9,636 nucleotides of DNA from Chloroflexi bacterium UBA2235 (GCA_002347925.1 DDYL01000011.1:1-9636), one strand, 5' to 3'. Counted from the first letter of the stretch, positions 1-7,220 are shown. Notes: a model not told the origin generated them from the letters alone. Made by a program: numbers and translations.

Positions 1-13
1 CGGTGATGCGGAT

Positions 14-1390
14 GTGGTGCCCCGCTATACGATTGGTGGCCGAGCACCGTCCGACGTTCGTGATGACGACGCCGGCATCGCGCTCCCGAGTGGGGCGCAG
101 GCGTTACTCGAAGCGGAATACGAGAACATGCTCGCGTGCGTGCGATGCGGCCTGTGTCTCACTTCGTGCCCGACGTACGTCCTGACGGGCAACGAAAATG
201 AAGGCCCGCGAGGCCGGATTGCGCTTGCTCGAGCCTTGACCGAGGGACGGATCCCTCTCACCGATGAGCTGCTCACCCATGAAGACACCTGCCTGGCGTG
301 CGATGCATGCACCGACGTCTGTCCAGCGGGCGTGCGGATGGAACCGATCCAAGTAGCGTTGCGATCTGCCGTTGAACCGGCGGTGCGTCGGCCGGTGTGG
401 GTGCGCGCGCTGCGAACCGTCGTCTTTGATTGGCTGTTCCCGTCAATGCCCCGCTTTCGATTTCTCGTATGGCTGGTCTGGATGTATCAGGTGTCTGGCC
501 TCAGAACGGTGCTTCGCGCTACCGGTGTCTTGCGCCTGATCGGTATGTCCGCTGCCGACGATCTGCTTCCGCCTTTTGCACCACATTTCCTAATCTCTTC
601 TGGCCAGACCTACCCGCCCGAGGGTGACCGGAGCGATCGGGTCGAAACGGTGGACTTCTTTGCCGGATGCGTGATGTCGACGGCATTGGCTGCGATTGAC
701 CACGCCACGGTGCGGGTTCTCCAAAGAAGCGGTTGCGCGGTTTCGTGTCCATCCGGTCAGGGATGCTGCGGCGCCTTGCATGCACACAGCGGGGATCGGA
801 CCGGTGCGGTCTCGCTTGCCCGGTCAACAATTGCGTCATTCGAGGCCGGTGGCGACCACCCGGTGATCGTCAACTCGGCCGGATGCGGAGCGATGCTCAA
901 GGAATACGGGCATTTTCTTGCGGATGATCCAGATTGGGCGTCTCGCGCAAGGCGGTTCAGCGCCCGCGTGGTGGATGTCTCGGAGTTTCTCGCTACGCGC
1001 ACGCTTCCGACAATGCATCCGATCAGTGCGGGTTCGGTGCGGGTGACGTATCAGGATGCCTGTCACCTTTCGCATGCGCAGAAGATCACGTCGCAACCGC
1101 GCGATCTGTTGCGGGCCATTCCTGGCCTCGAGTTGGCCGAGATGCCGGAACGGTCTCTCTGTTGTGGAAGTGCCGGGGTCTACAACGTGACCCACCCGGA
1201 GACTGCCCGTGAACTTGGTTCGCGCAAGGCGGAGTCAATCAACGCGACTGGCGCCGAGGTTGTCGTCACGGCAAACCCTGGTTGTTACTTGCAGCTGCGT
1301 GCCCGCCTTAGGGCGACTGGGTCGAAAACCGAAGTCCGGCACATCATGGAACTGCTTGATGAGGCATCCGCGCCGGTTGTCGCCCGATGA
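14..1390 (+). CDS. glcF: Glycolate oxidase (2-hydroxyacid dehydrogenase) iron-sulfur subunit, GlcF-type; 5' end uncertain
   Basis: This is the electron-transfer subunit of a membrane-associated glycolate or D-lactate-type dehydrogenase, passing electrons from the FAD subunit toward quinone (family knowledge). With the GTG at 14 as residue 1, two ferredoxin-like [4Fe-4S] motifs are complete: C42/C45/C48/C52, ending in CP and followed by GNENEGPRGR, and C93/C96/C99/C103, also ending in CP. Two CCG domains follow. The first has C219, GQGCCGALH around C251-C252, and NSAGC at C291. The second has DACHLSHAQ at C350, LCCGSAGVYN at C383-C384, and NPGC at C424. All cysteines of the family pattern are present, and the length (458 aa) is slightly above the usual ~400-430. 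The extra length is N-terminal: the first cysteine lies at 42 rather than about 25 as in E. coli GlcF. The reading frame is open to the first base of the window and no Shine-Dalgarno is visible before GTG 14, so the true start may lie outside. The stop overlaps the next gene by 4 bases. Substrate cannot be read from this subunit. Confidence 0.9.
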   Translation: MVPRYTIGGRAPSDVRDDDAGIALPSGAQALLEAEYENMLACVRCGLCLTSCPTYVLTGNENEGPRGRIALARALTEGRIPLTDELLTHEDTCLACDACTDVCPAGVRMEPIQVALRSAVEPAVRRPVWVRALRTVVFDWLFPSMPRFRFLVWLVWMYQVSGLRTVLRATGVLRLIGMSAADDLLPPFAPHFLISSGQTYPPEGDRSDRVETVDFFAGCVMSTALAAIDHATVRVLQRSGCAVSCPSGQGCCGALHAHSGDRTGAVSLARSTIASFEAGGDHPVIVNSAGCGAMLKEYGHFLADDPDWASRARRFSARVVDVSEFLATRTLPTMHPISAGSVRVTYQDACHLSHAQKITSQPRDLLRAIPGLELAEMPERSLCCGSAGVYNVTHPETARELGSRKAESINATGAEVVVTANPGCYLQLRARLRATGSKTEVRHIMELLDEASAPVVAR

Positions 1391-2922
1391 CGATGCTTCG
1401 GACCGATAGCGAAGCGCATTCTCATCAGGCGGGGCGATGGGGTGTGGTCACACGGGTGTCGCGGGCCACCCGCGTTGCCATTGCCACCGATTTGCGACGG
1501 TTGGTTACCACGGGGGATGTGCTTGACGCAGCGACCGATCTGGAGGTCTATGGATACGACGCATCGTTCCTCACGCAGCTGAAGCCGGTTGTCCCGGATG
1601 TTGCGGTAATCGCGCGTTCGGAGGCCGATGTCGTTGCGGTGATGCGCTACGCCGATGAACACCGGATCCCGGTGACCCCACGGGGGGCCGCCAGTGGGTG
1701 CGGTGGCGGGTGTGTTGCGTTGCGAGGCGGGATTGTCCTTGCCATGAATGCCATGAACCGGGTGATCGAGATTGACGGTCCGAACGGTCAGGCGATCTGT
1801 GAACCCGGTGTCGTGCACGCCCGGCTCAACGAATTGGTTGCGCCGGATGGGCTGATCTTTCCACCTGATCCCGGTTCCAGTCGGATGGCGACTGTTGGTG
1901 GAATGGCCTCAACGAACGCCCACGGCGTCCGCGCGGTGAAGTACGGACCGACAAGTTCGTGGGTGCTCGGGCTGAAAGTCGTCCTGCCCAATGGTGACCT
2001 GATTGAGACCGGGTCGGTTGGCAGTCGTGCCAAGCAGTCGGCGGCCGGGCTGGAGTTGACGAAACTCTTCGTTGGCGCCGAGGGCACACTTGGTGTCATC
2101 ACGCGCCTGAGGTTGAAACTGCTTCCGCGCCCCAAGGCACGCGCGATGGTCTTTGCGGTCTTTGATGTACTCGAACGGGCCGGCGAGGCGGTTCAGGCGG
2201 TCTACCGATCTGGGATATCCCCGTCGGCTATCGAGGTCCTTGATTCCCGGTCGCTGCGGGCTGCCAACCTGTACCGGCCCGACCTTGGGTTGCGTGAAGC
2301 CGAGGCACTCCTCCTGTTCGAGGTCGACGGGAACCCGGCAGGCGTCCGTTGGGATGCGGAGCAGATTGCCGAGACGGTGCGCCCGTTGGCTTCCGAGGTG
2401 GATTGGTCGGATCAGGAGCCACGGATTGCAAAGCTTTGGGAAGCGCGATCGGTCGTTGGAGCGGCGGTCGGGGCACTTCGGCCCGGGAGTACCCGCGCGT
2501 ACGCTGGCGAGGATATCTGTGTCCCGTTGTCGCGCATTCCGGAGACATTGCGCGGTATCCAGGAACTGAGTGCGAAGTATGACGTTCCCGTTGCCACGTA
2601 CGGCCATATCGGGGGCGGAAGCCTGCATCCGGCGGTGCTGGTCAACGGGCGCGACCCGGATGATGTCAGGCGCGTCATTGCGTTGACCGATGCAATCCAT
2701 CACCTCGCCCTTGATCTGGGTGGGACAGTGACCGGCGAACACGGTGTCGGCGCGGCGCGGGCCCCATACATGACACGCGAACACGGTGCGGCGCTAGACA
2801 CGATGCGCCAGATCAAGCGTGCCCTCGACCCGCACGGGATCATGAACCCTGCCACGATCTTCCCCGAGGACATTCCGCCCACACCTGCCCTCGATGCGTC
2901 ACTGGTCTCGGGTGGCATGTGA
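1387..2922 (+). CDS. glcD: FAD-linked 2-hydroxyacid dehydrogenase, GlcD-type (glycolate/D-lactate oxidase catalytic subunit)
   Basis: This is a flavoprotein of the VAO/PCMH fold that oxidises a small 2-hydroxyacid such as glycolate or D-lactate; electrons should go to the GlcF protein encoded just upstream. The FAD-binding half covers about residues 65-245, with PRGAASGCGGG (98-108), EPGV (139-142), PPDPGSS (159-165), ATVGGMASTNAHG (168-180), KYGP (185-188) and VGAEGTLG (229-236). The C-terminal cap domain (about 250-495) carries WEAR (351-354), YGHIGGGSLHP (405-415), GEHGVG (450-455) and the closing DPHGIMNPATIF (481-492). The 511 aa length is normal. The usual GHxGDGNxH signature reads GHIGGGSLH: both histidines and the later GEHG glutamate are kept, but D is replaced by G and N by S. 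The ATG overlaps the glcF stop (ATGA) with no good ribosome site, which suggests translational coupling. About 20 N-terminal residues are poorly conserved-looking, so an internal GTG at 1444 is an alternative start. No separate glcE lies between the subunits. The exact substrate is not decided. Confidence 0.9.
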   Translation: MTMLRTDSEAHSHQAGRWGVVTRVSRATRVAIATDLRRLVTTGDVLDAATDLEVYGYDASFLTQLKPVVPDVAVIARSEADVVAVMRYADEHRIPVTPRGAASGCGGGCVALRGGIVLAMNAMNRVIEIDGPNGQAICEPGVVHARLNELVAPDGLIFPPDPGSSRMATVGGMASTNAHGVRAVKYGPTSSWVLGLKVVLPNGDLIETGSVGSRAKQSAAGLELTKLFVGAEGTLGVITRLRLKLLPRPKARAMVFAVFDVLERAGEAVQAVYRSGISPSAIEVLDSRSLRAANLYRPDLGLREAEALLLFEVDGNPAGVRWDAEQIAETVRPLASEVDWSDQEPRIAKLWEARSVVGAAVGALRPGSTRAYAGEDICVPLSRIPETLRGIQELSAKYDVPVATYGHIGGGSLHPAVLVNGRDPDDVRRVIALTDAIHHLALDLGGTVTGEHGVGAARAPYMTREHGAALDTMRQIKRALDPHGIMNPATIFPEDIPPTPALDASLVSGGM

Positions 2923-4121
2923 CCCGTCGGCCAGGTCTGGACGTTCCGGCCCCGGTCCGGGTCTTGATGGTGATGGAAGCCACGATTGGAGGAACCAAGC
3001 GCCACCTTCTGGAACTCGCGACGGGTTTGCACAAGCTGGGGTGCGAGGTTTCCATTGCCTGTCCGCGCATTCGAAACGAGTCCCATGGAGATACATCGTT
3101 CTGGGATGACGCCTCTGGTGCAGGAATTCCGGTCATCGAACTGCCCATGGAGCGTGGTGTCTGGTCCCCGACGAACCTCGTGGCCGTACGACACCTGGCC
3201 GTCCTCCTGCGTCGGCACCGGTATGACGTTGTCCACGCCCACTCGTCGATCGGTGGGGCGGTCACACGAATAGCCGCCCAGATCGTCCCTCGCTCCATGA
3301 GACCGAAAGTTGTCTACACCCCTCATGGTTTCGCATTCCTCGCTGGCAGTGCTGTCAGGCGGAACATGTTTCGTTTGATCGAACGCCTTCTTGGGTTGGT
3401 GACCGACCGGATGATCGCGGTGTCGCCGACCGAGGCCGATATTGCGGTCGAGCATGGCGTCGTGCCGCGTGACCGGGTCGTGGCGATCCCGAACGGCATC
3501 GATCCTTCGGTGATGCCGCGTCCGGAACACAGGGATGACGTCCGTGCACGTGAGGGGTGGGGAGATGCCCCGGTCGTGATGACGGTGGCGCGCATGACAC
3601 CCCAGAAAGATCCGGGGACTTGGTTGCGGGTGGCGGCGAGGATTGCGGCGGCATGCGCCGACGTGAGGTTCGTGTGGGTATGGGGTGGCGACCAACAGGA
3701 GATGGTCAAGGCTGAGGCCACGAGGCTCGGCCTGGGTGGGCGGATTGATTTCCTAGGCTATCGCGAGGATGCGCGGGAACTTGTGTCGGCGTCCACCGTC
3801 TTTCTCCTGACGTCCAGGTTCGAGGGTTTGCCGTATGTCCTTGTTGAAGCCCTCGCAATGCAGGTTCCGGTGGTAGCAACTGATGTCACTGGAACCCGCG
3901 ATGTTGTCCGGCACGGGGTGACCGGTCTCCTTGCGCCCGTGGAAGATGTCGAAGCTCTTGCCGCTCACGTGCTCTCGATCCTTGATGATCGCGAACGCGG
4001 GGTTGCGATTGGACTGGCCGGGAAACGGGATGTCGAAGACCGATTTTCAATCGCGCAGATGGTCTCCCACACATTGGAGACATACCGTGACGTCCTTCAC
4101 CAAGGGTCTAACCGACGATAG
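2919..4121 (+). CDS. Glycosyltransferase family 4 (GT-B fold), exopolysaccharide/O-antigen type
   Basis: This is a cytoplasmic or membrane-peripheral retaining glycosyltransferase that transfers a sugar from a nucleotide-sugar donor, probably to a lipid-linked polysaccharide intermediate. The 400-residue protein shows the two Rossmann-like halves of GT-B enzymes. The N-terminal half has VMEATIGGTKRHLLELA (18-34, acceptor-side glycine loop), DVVHAHSS (103-110) and YTPHGFAF (133-140), and ends near VAIPNGID (188-195). The C-terminal donor-binding half has VARMTPQKDP (223-232), FLGYREDA (278-285), and the EX7E motif with E302 and E310 in SRFEGLPYVLVEALAMQVPVVATD, followed by TGTRDVV. The GTG start overlaps the glcD stop (GTGA) and a GGGTGG stretch lies just upstream; an ATG inside the first 20 residues would cut into the first beta strand and is less likely. 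There is no signal peptide or membrane segment. The TPHG motif and the polyprenyl-phosphate sugar transferase downstream favour surface-polysaccharide synthesis, but donor and acceptor sugars cannot be told. Confidence 0.88.
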   Translation: MTRRPGLDVPAPVRVLMVMEATIGGTKRHLLELATGLHKLGCEVSIACPRIRNESHGDTSFWDDASGAGIPVIELPMERGVWSPTNLVAVRHLAVLLRRHRYDVVHAHSSIGGAVTRIAAQIVPRSMRPKVVYTPHGFAFLAGSAVRRNMFRLIERLLGLVTDRMIAVSPTEADIAVEHGVVPRDRVVAIPNGIDPSVMPRPEHRDDVRAREGWGDAPVVMTVARMTPQKDPGTWLRVAARIAAACADVRFVWVWGGDQQEMVKAEATRLGLGGRIDFLGYREDARELVSASTVFLLTSRFEGLPYVLVEALAMQVPVVATDVTGTRDVVRHGVTGLLAPVEDVEALAAHVLSILDDRERGVAIGLAGKRDVEDRFSIAQMVSHTLETYRDVLHQGSNRR

Positions 4122-4161
4122 GTGACCGTGACCGCCCTTCAGACGCGCAAGGTCTTGGCCG

Positions 4162-4173
4162 GATGCATGCATC
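4162..4173. promoter_or_regulatory. Perfect 12-bp palindrome, possible operator
   Basis: GATGCATGCATC equals its own reverse complement over 12 bases and lies about 90 bases upstream of the sugar-phosphate transferase start. A palindrome without a loop is typical of a binding site for a dimeric regulator rather than an RNA hairpin. It is the most symmetric element in this gap. No regulator is encoded nearby and chance occurrence cannot be excluded. Confidence 0.3.
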
Positions 4174-4227
4174 TGAACAACCTCACCCCTCGTTGATGGA
4201 CAATAGTGGGCGGGGCGCAGTTTGCGT

Positions 4228-4241
4228 CCGTCCCCGGACGG
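4228..4241 (+). other. Short GC hairpin upstream of the sugar-phosphate transferase ribosome site
   Basis: CCGTCC and GGACGG are perfect inverted repeats separated by only two C bases, so in RNA the inner pair would open to give a 4-5 bp stem. The element ends a few bases before the AGAGAG ribosome-site candidate at 4245-4250 and could affect translation start. It lies inside the coding frame if the TTG at 4222 were used as start, which is one reason to prefer the ATG at 4261. Confidence 0.3.
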
Positions 4242-4260
4242 GGCAGAGAGACGACACCTG

Positions 4261-5631
4261 ATGTTGAGGCATGTGACCAACTGGTGGTCAGCGGGTCTCC
4301 TAGCCACTGATGCCGTCCTGACATGCCTTGCGCTATTCGTTGCTGACTGGGCGAGACATGAGGTGCCCGTTGGTGATGAGGTGGTTCAGGGTTGGTTCAT
4401 CAAGCCACCGGTCTACCTCGCGGTCATCGTGCTTTGGCCGGTTGCGTTGCGGGCGTTCGGCGCATATGACGCACATCGGACCCGGTCGCTGATCGATGAG
4501 ATCGGGGTTGTGGTCCCCGGCATCGCCGTGGCGTCTCTGGCCCTTGTGGGGTTCTTCTACGTTTTCGAGTTCCGTTTCATCTCCCGGTTGTTGCTGGCCT
4601 ATTTCGTTGGACTTGATCTGATAGTCCTGGTCAATCTGCGGTTGGTTGCCCGACTGTTGATGACTTGGCTCGCATCCGGAGGGCGCGCGGGTAGCCGTGT
4701 CCTGATCGTTGGCGCAGGTCCGGCCGGACGTGAAGTGGCATCGTTGATGTCATCGCGACCATGGGCAGGGCTTGCGGTCGTAGGGTTTCTCGACGATACC
4801 CAGGCAACCGATGTGGACGGTCATCCGATCCTTGGATCGACCTCCGATGCGGCAACGGTTGTCGCCGACCGTCACGTTGACGAGGTGATTGTCGCGCTGC
4901 CTCCAGAGCGACATGAACAGACGGTGCGCGTGGCACTTTCGTTGTTGCCGCTTCCGGTGCGCGTTCGCATTGTGCCCGAACGGTTCAATATGATTGCGGC
5001 TCGCGCCCGCATCGAGGACTTTTGGGGGGTGCCACTGATTGGCATCCGTGACCCGGCAATTACCGGCATGGATCGGGTGGTCAAGCGTCTCTTCGACCTG
5101 GTTATCGCGGGTATCGGCGTGGTGCTGCTTGGGCCGGCAATCATCGTTGTTGGGGTTGCGATCTCCCTGGATAATCCCGGGCCCGCTTTTGTCGGATTGC
5201 CAAGGGTGGGGGAGAATGGCCGTCAATTTCGCATGTGGAAATTCAGGACGATGCGGGTCGGTTCGGAGAACCAGCAGCATCTCAAGACTCGTGACGACCC
5301 GCGCGTCACTCGTTTGGGTCGTTTTCTGCGTCGATGGTCCCTCGACGAAATCCCGAACCTCTTCAATGTTCTCGTTGGAGAGATGAGCCTCGTCGGGCCA
5401 CGTCCGGAACAGCCTTGGATTGTCGACAAGTACGAACCATGGCAGCGCAAGCGGTTCGCTGCGCCCCCTGGCATGACGGGATGGTGGCAGATCAATGGTC
5501 GCAGTGACCGTCCCCTCCACGAGAACGTCGAATATGACCTCTACTACATCCAGAACTACTCGCCGTGGCTCGACGTGGTGATCCTGTTGCGGACGGTTCC
5601 GGTGGTGCTGCGGGGACGGGGCGCGTTCTGA
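4261..5631 (+). CDS. Undecaprenyl-phosphate sugar phosphotransferase (polyprenyl glycosylphosphotransferase, WbaP/WcaJ-like)
   Basis: This is an inner-membrane enzyme that moves a sugar-1-phosphate from a nucleotide sugar onto undecaprenyl phosphate, the first step of exopolysaccharide, capsule or O-antigen assembly. The 456-residue architecture is that of the large monotopic phosphoglycosyl transferases. There are four hydrophobic N-terminal segments (about 8-30, 51-67, 83-103, 107-126), then a Rossmann-like CoA-binding-type domain starting with SRVLIVGAGPAGRE (145-158) and reaching about 242. The C-terminal catalytic domain has its re-entrant membrane helix at about 277-303, DNPGPAF (304-310), RVGENG (315-320), KFRTM (327-331), the catalytic Asp-Glu pair in SLDEIP (360-365), GPRPEQP (379-385), GMTGWWQINGR (404-414) and YDLYYIQNYS (425-434). 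I chose ATG 4261, preceded by AGAGAG ten bases away; an in-frame TTG at 4222 would add 13 polar residues. It belongs functionally with the GT4 gene upstream. Which sugar is transferred is unknown. Confidence 0.92.
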   Translation: MLRHVTNWWSAGLLATDAVLTCLALFVADWARHEVPVGDEVVQGWFIKPPVYLAVIVLWPVALRAFGAYDAHRTRSLIDEIGVVVPGIAVASLALVGFFYVFEFRFISRLLLAYFVGLDLIVLVNLRLVARLLMTWLASGGRAGSRVLIVGAGPAGREVASLMSSRPWAGLAVVGFLDDTQATDVDGHPILGSTSDAATVVADRHVDEVIVALPPERHEQTVRVALSLLPLPVRVRIVPERFNMIAARARIEDFWGVPLIGIRDPAITGMDRVVKRLFDLVIAGIGVVLLGPAIIVVGVAISLDNPGPAFVGLPRVGENGRQFRMWKFRTMRVGSENQQHLKTRDDPRVTRLGRFLRRWSLDEIPNLFNVLVGEMSLVGPRPEQPWIVDKYEPWQRKRFAAPPGMTGWWQINGRSDRPLHENVEYDLYYIQNYSPWLDVVILLRTVPVVLRGRGAF

Positions 5632-5732
5632 CGAGCGGGGCGAGACCGCTGAGGACTATCGACGCGTAGTCGCGTGGAACCTCCGGTGTGCCCACTGATT
5701 GGTGGATTTCAACTAGGGTAGTCGTTTTCAGG
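5632..5732. other. Convergent intergenic region with weak stem-loops
   Basis: The plus-strand sugar-phosphate transferase and minus-strand obgE end face to face across 101 bases. A 5-bp stem with a 4-base loop, ACGCG-TAGT-CGCGT, lies at 5662-5675, and an alternative GACTA/TAGTC pair (5654-5658 with 5667-5671) overlaps it. Neither is followed by a T-run on either strand, so this is at best a weak bidirectional termination region. No small gene is supported here. Confidence 0.35.
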
Positions 5733-7097
5733 TCAGCGGACGCCGAGTTTCCGGGACAACGCCGAACGACGCTTCGGAGGCGGTTCGGGCGGACCCCATC
5801 TGATCCGTTCAGACCCCAGAACGACCGTGTCGCCAGTCTTGATCCCGAGTTCGTCAAGGGATGCGATCACGCCGAGTTGGCGGAGACGCTGTTTTAGGTA
5901 AGCCTGCCCGGCGATGAGGTGGACGTCGATCATTGCCACCAGTCGATCAATAGGCTCGCCTGACACGATGAACCCAACGTCGGTCTTCTCGACATGGAAG
6001 TCGCGCGCCCGGTCCCGTGGGGCCGGGGTATAGCGTTCAAAGCCGGGACCAACGGCAAAACTGTCGACGTCGGCTTGCCGTGCGTCTGCCTCGGCCTGAT
6101 TCATTGAGTTCAGGCGGATGATGACCGCCCTCAGGACGTTGTCGACACCTTCACGCGTGGCAGCTGACAGGGGAAAGACCGGAATTCCGAGGGAAGCCAT
6201 CTCAGCGCGGAACTCGGGCCATGCCTCTTGTGCCTCGGGAAGGTCGAGCTTGTTTGCGAGGACAATCTGCGGTCGCGTCGCCAACGCTTCCGAATATCGC
6301 TGCAGTTCCGTGTTGATCCTGTGGAAGTCACCGATCGGGTCGGCGCGACCATCGACGCCGGCGACATCGACGATGTGGAGGAGAAGGCGGGTGCGTTCAA
6401 TGTGCCGAAGGAACTGGAGGCCGAGACCGGCGCCATCGCTAGCACCTTCGATGAGACCGGGGATATCCGCCAGGACGAAACTGTCGTCGGCAAACCCAAC
6501 TACGCCAAGGTTTGGTTCAAGGGTCGTGAACGGATAGGCCGCGACTTTTGGTCGGGCGGCGGAAACTGCAGCAAGGAAGGACGACTTCCCGGCGTTCGGG
6601 TAGCCCACCAATCCGACGTCTGCAATGACCCGGAGTTCAAGGGCTACCTCGCGCTTTTGCCCGGGTTCGCCTCGTTGGGCGAATTCCGGTGTCTGGTGCG
6701 TGGCGGTCTTGAAATGGGTGTTACCAAGTCCGCCCCGGCCACCACGCGCGATCAGGACGCGCTGCTTCGGTTCGGTGACATCGCCAAGTAGTTCCCCGTT
6801 GGTGGCATCGTGCACGACAGTGCCGAGGGGAACTCGGATGACCGTGTCCTGTCCGGCGCGCCCGTGGCTGTTACGCCGTCCGCCTCCGGTGCCGTCCGGT
6901 GCGACGAAGTGTCGCTTGAACCGGAAGGAGATGAGTGTGTTCTGGTTCGAGTCACCCTCGAGGTAGATGCTGCCTCCACGCCCACCGTCGCCACCGTCTG
7001 GACCGCCGAGAGAGACGTACTTTTCCCGGCGCATGTGCATGGCGCCGTCGCCACCGTTCCCGGCTTTCAGGCTGATCGTTGCGTGGTCGTAAAACAT
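5733..7097 (-). CDS. obgE: Obg-family GTPase ObgE/CgtA, ribosome assembly and stress GTPase
   Basis: This essential P-loop GTPase binds the 50S subunit late in assembly and can bind ppGpp (family knowledge). The 454-residue protein has all three regions of the Gram-positive/Chloroflexota-style form. The glycine-rich Obg fold (1-158) begins MFYDHATISLKAGNGGDG and includes GGPDGGDGGRGG (31-42) and ARGGRGGLGN (117-126). The G domain (about 159-330) has G1 GYPNAGKSS (165-173), switch I threonines T191-T192, G3 DIPGLIEGA (211-219), G4 NKLD (282-285) and G5 SAA (311-313). The C-terminal OCT domain (about 360-435) contains GFIVSGEPIDRLV and LGIKTGDTVVLG, and a short basic tail follows. The ATG has a GAGG ribosome site four bases upstream. 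The usual partners rplU, rpmA and nadD are not adjacent; the gene stands alone, divergent from rel. Identification is secure. Confidence 0.98.
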   Translation of the reverse strand: MFYDHATISLKAGNGGDGAMHMRREKYVSLGGPDGGDGGRGGSIYLEGDSNQNTLISFRFKRHFVAPDGTGGGRRNSHGRAGQDTVIRVPLGTVVHDATNGELLGDVTEPKQRVLIARGGRGGLGNTHFKTATHQTPEFAQRGEPGQKREVALELRVIADVGLVGYPNAGKSSFLAAVSAARPKVAAYPFTTLEPNLGVVGFADDSFVLADIPGLIEGASDGAGLGLQFLRHIERTRLLLHIVDVAGVDGRADPIGDFHRINTELQRYSEALATRPQIVLANKLDLPEAQEAWPEFRAEMASLGIPVFPLSAATREGVDNVLRAVIIRLNSMNQAEADARQADVDSFAVGPGFERYTPAPRDRARDFHVEKTDVGFIVSGEPIDRLVAMIDVHLIAGQAYLKQRLRQLGVIASLDELGIKTGDTVVLGSERIRWGPPEPPPKRRSALSRKLGVR

Positions 7098-7104
7098 GGT
7101 GCCT

Positions 7105-7121
7105 CAGTCAGACGCAGACTG
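7105..7121 (-). promoter_or_regulatory. Inverted repeat at the obgE ribosome-binding region
   Basis: CAGTC and GACTG form a 5-bp inverted repeat with a 7-base loop immediately upstream of, and touching, the GAGG ribosome site of obgE (complement of 7102-7105). In the obgE transcript this would be a small hairpin beside the Shine-Dalgarno sequence. It is short and may be chance. Confidence 0.25.
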
Positions 7122-7134
7122 CGCCCCCGTAAAG

Positions 7135-7140
7135 GGTATA
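7135..7140 (-). promoter_or_regulatory. Possible -10 element for obgE
   Basis: On the minus strand this reads TATACC, four of six matches to the sigma-70-type -10 box, and would place a transcript start about 30 bases before the obgE ATG. No acceptable -35 box lies 16-18 bases upstream, so the call is weak. Confidence 0.25.
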
Positions 7141-7179
7141 CGCCACGCCCCGGAAATGGCCGCGCTTCGCGCAAGGGGA

Positions 7180-7208
7180 TTGTGCCGTGACCTCAGCGGC
7201 GTTATCCT
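7180..7208 (+). promoter_or_regulatory. Candidate sigma-70-type promoter for rel
   Basis: TTGTGC (7180-7185) and TATCCT (7203-7208) are separated by exactly 17 bases, with three of six and four of six consensus matches. Transcription would start near 7215 and give a leader of about 95 bases before the rel ATG, containing the hairpins listed next. It is the best promoter-like pair I see in the divergent region, but the match is modest. Confidence 0.35.
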
Positions 7209-7220
7209 GACATCATGAGA

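Larger units (their letters stand above)
4122..4260. other. Intergenic region between glycosyltransferase and sugar-phosphate transferase genes
   Basis: These 139 bases hold no ORF worth calling. They begin with a short tandem repeat, GTGACCGTGACC (4122-4133), and contain the palindrome and the GC hairpin listed separately. I could not find a -35/-10 pair with good spacing. The gap is nevertheless much longer than the overlaps upstream, so separate or additional transcription of the downstream gene is plausible. Confidence 0.5.

Noticed and set aside
1..1390. GlcE-GlcF fusion
   Set aside because: The frame is open at the left edge, but the visible 41 residues before the first cysteine show no GlcE domain; not testable within this window.
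1909..2784. 291-codon minus-strand open frame opposite glcD
   Set aside because: Arginine/proline-rich low-complexity translation with no recognisable motif, lying wholly opposite a well-supported gene; typical of antisense frames in GC-rich DNA.
2700..3695. 331-codon minus-strand open frame across the glcD-GT4 junction
   Set aside because: It spans two real genes on the other strand, is rich in His/Arg/Pro, and shows no domain.
4750..5520. 256-codon minus-strand open frame inside the sugar-phosphate transferase gene
   Set aside because: Shadow of the catalytic domain coding sequence; no start context or motif.
5654..5675. Intrinsic terminator between the convergent genes
   Set aside because: The stems are only 5 bp and have no T-run on either strand, so I list it only as a weak structure within the intergenic entry.
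6228..6791. 187-codon plus-strand frame opposite obgE
   Set aside because: Lies inside the G domain and Obg fold coding sequence of obgE; residue content is that of a reverse-complement shadow.
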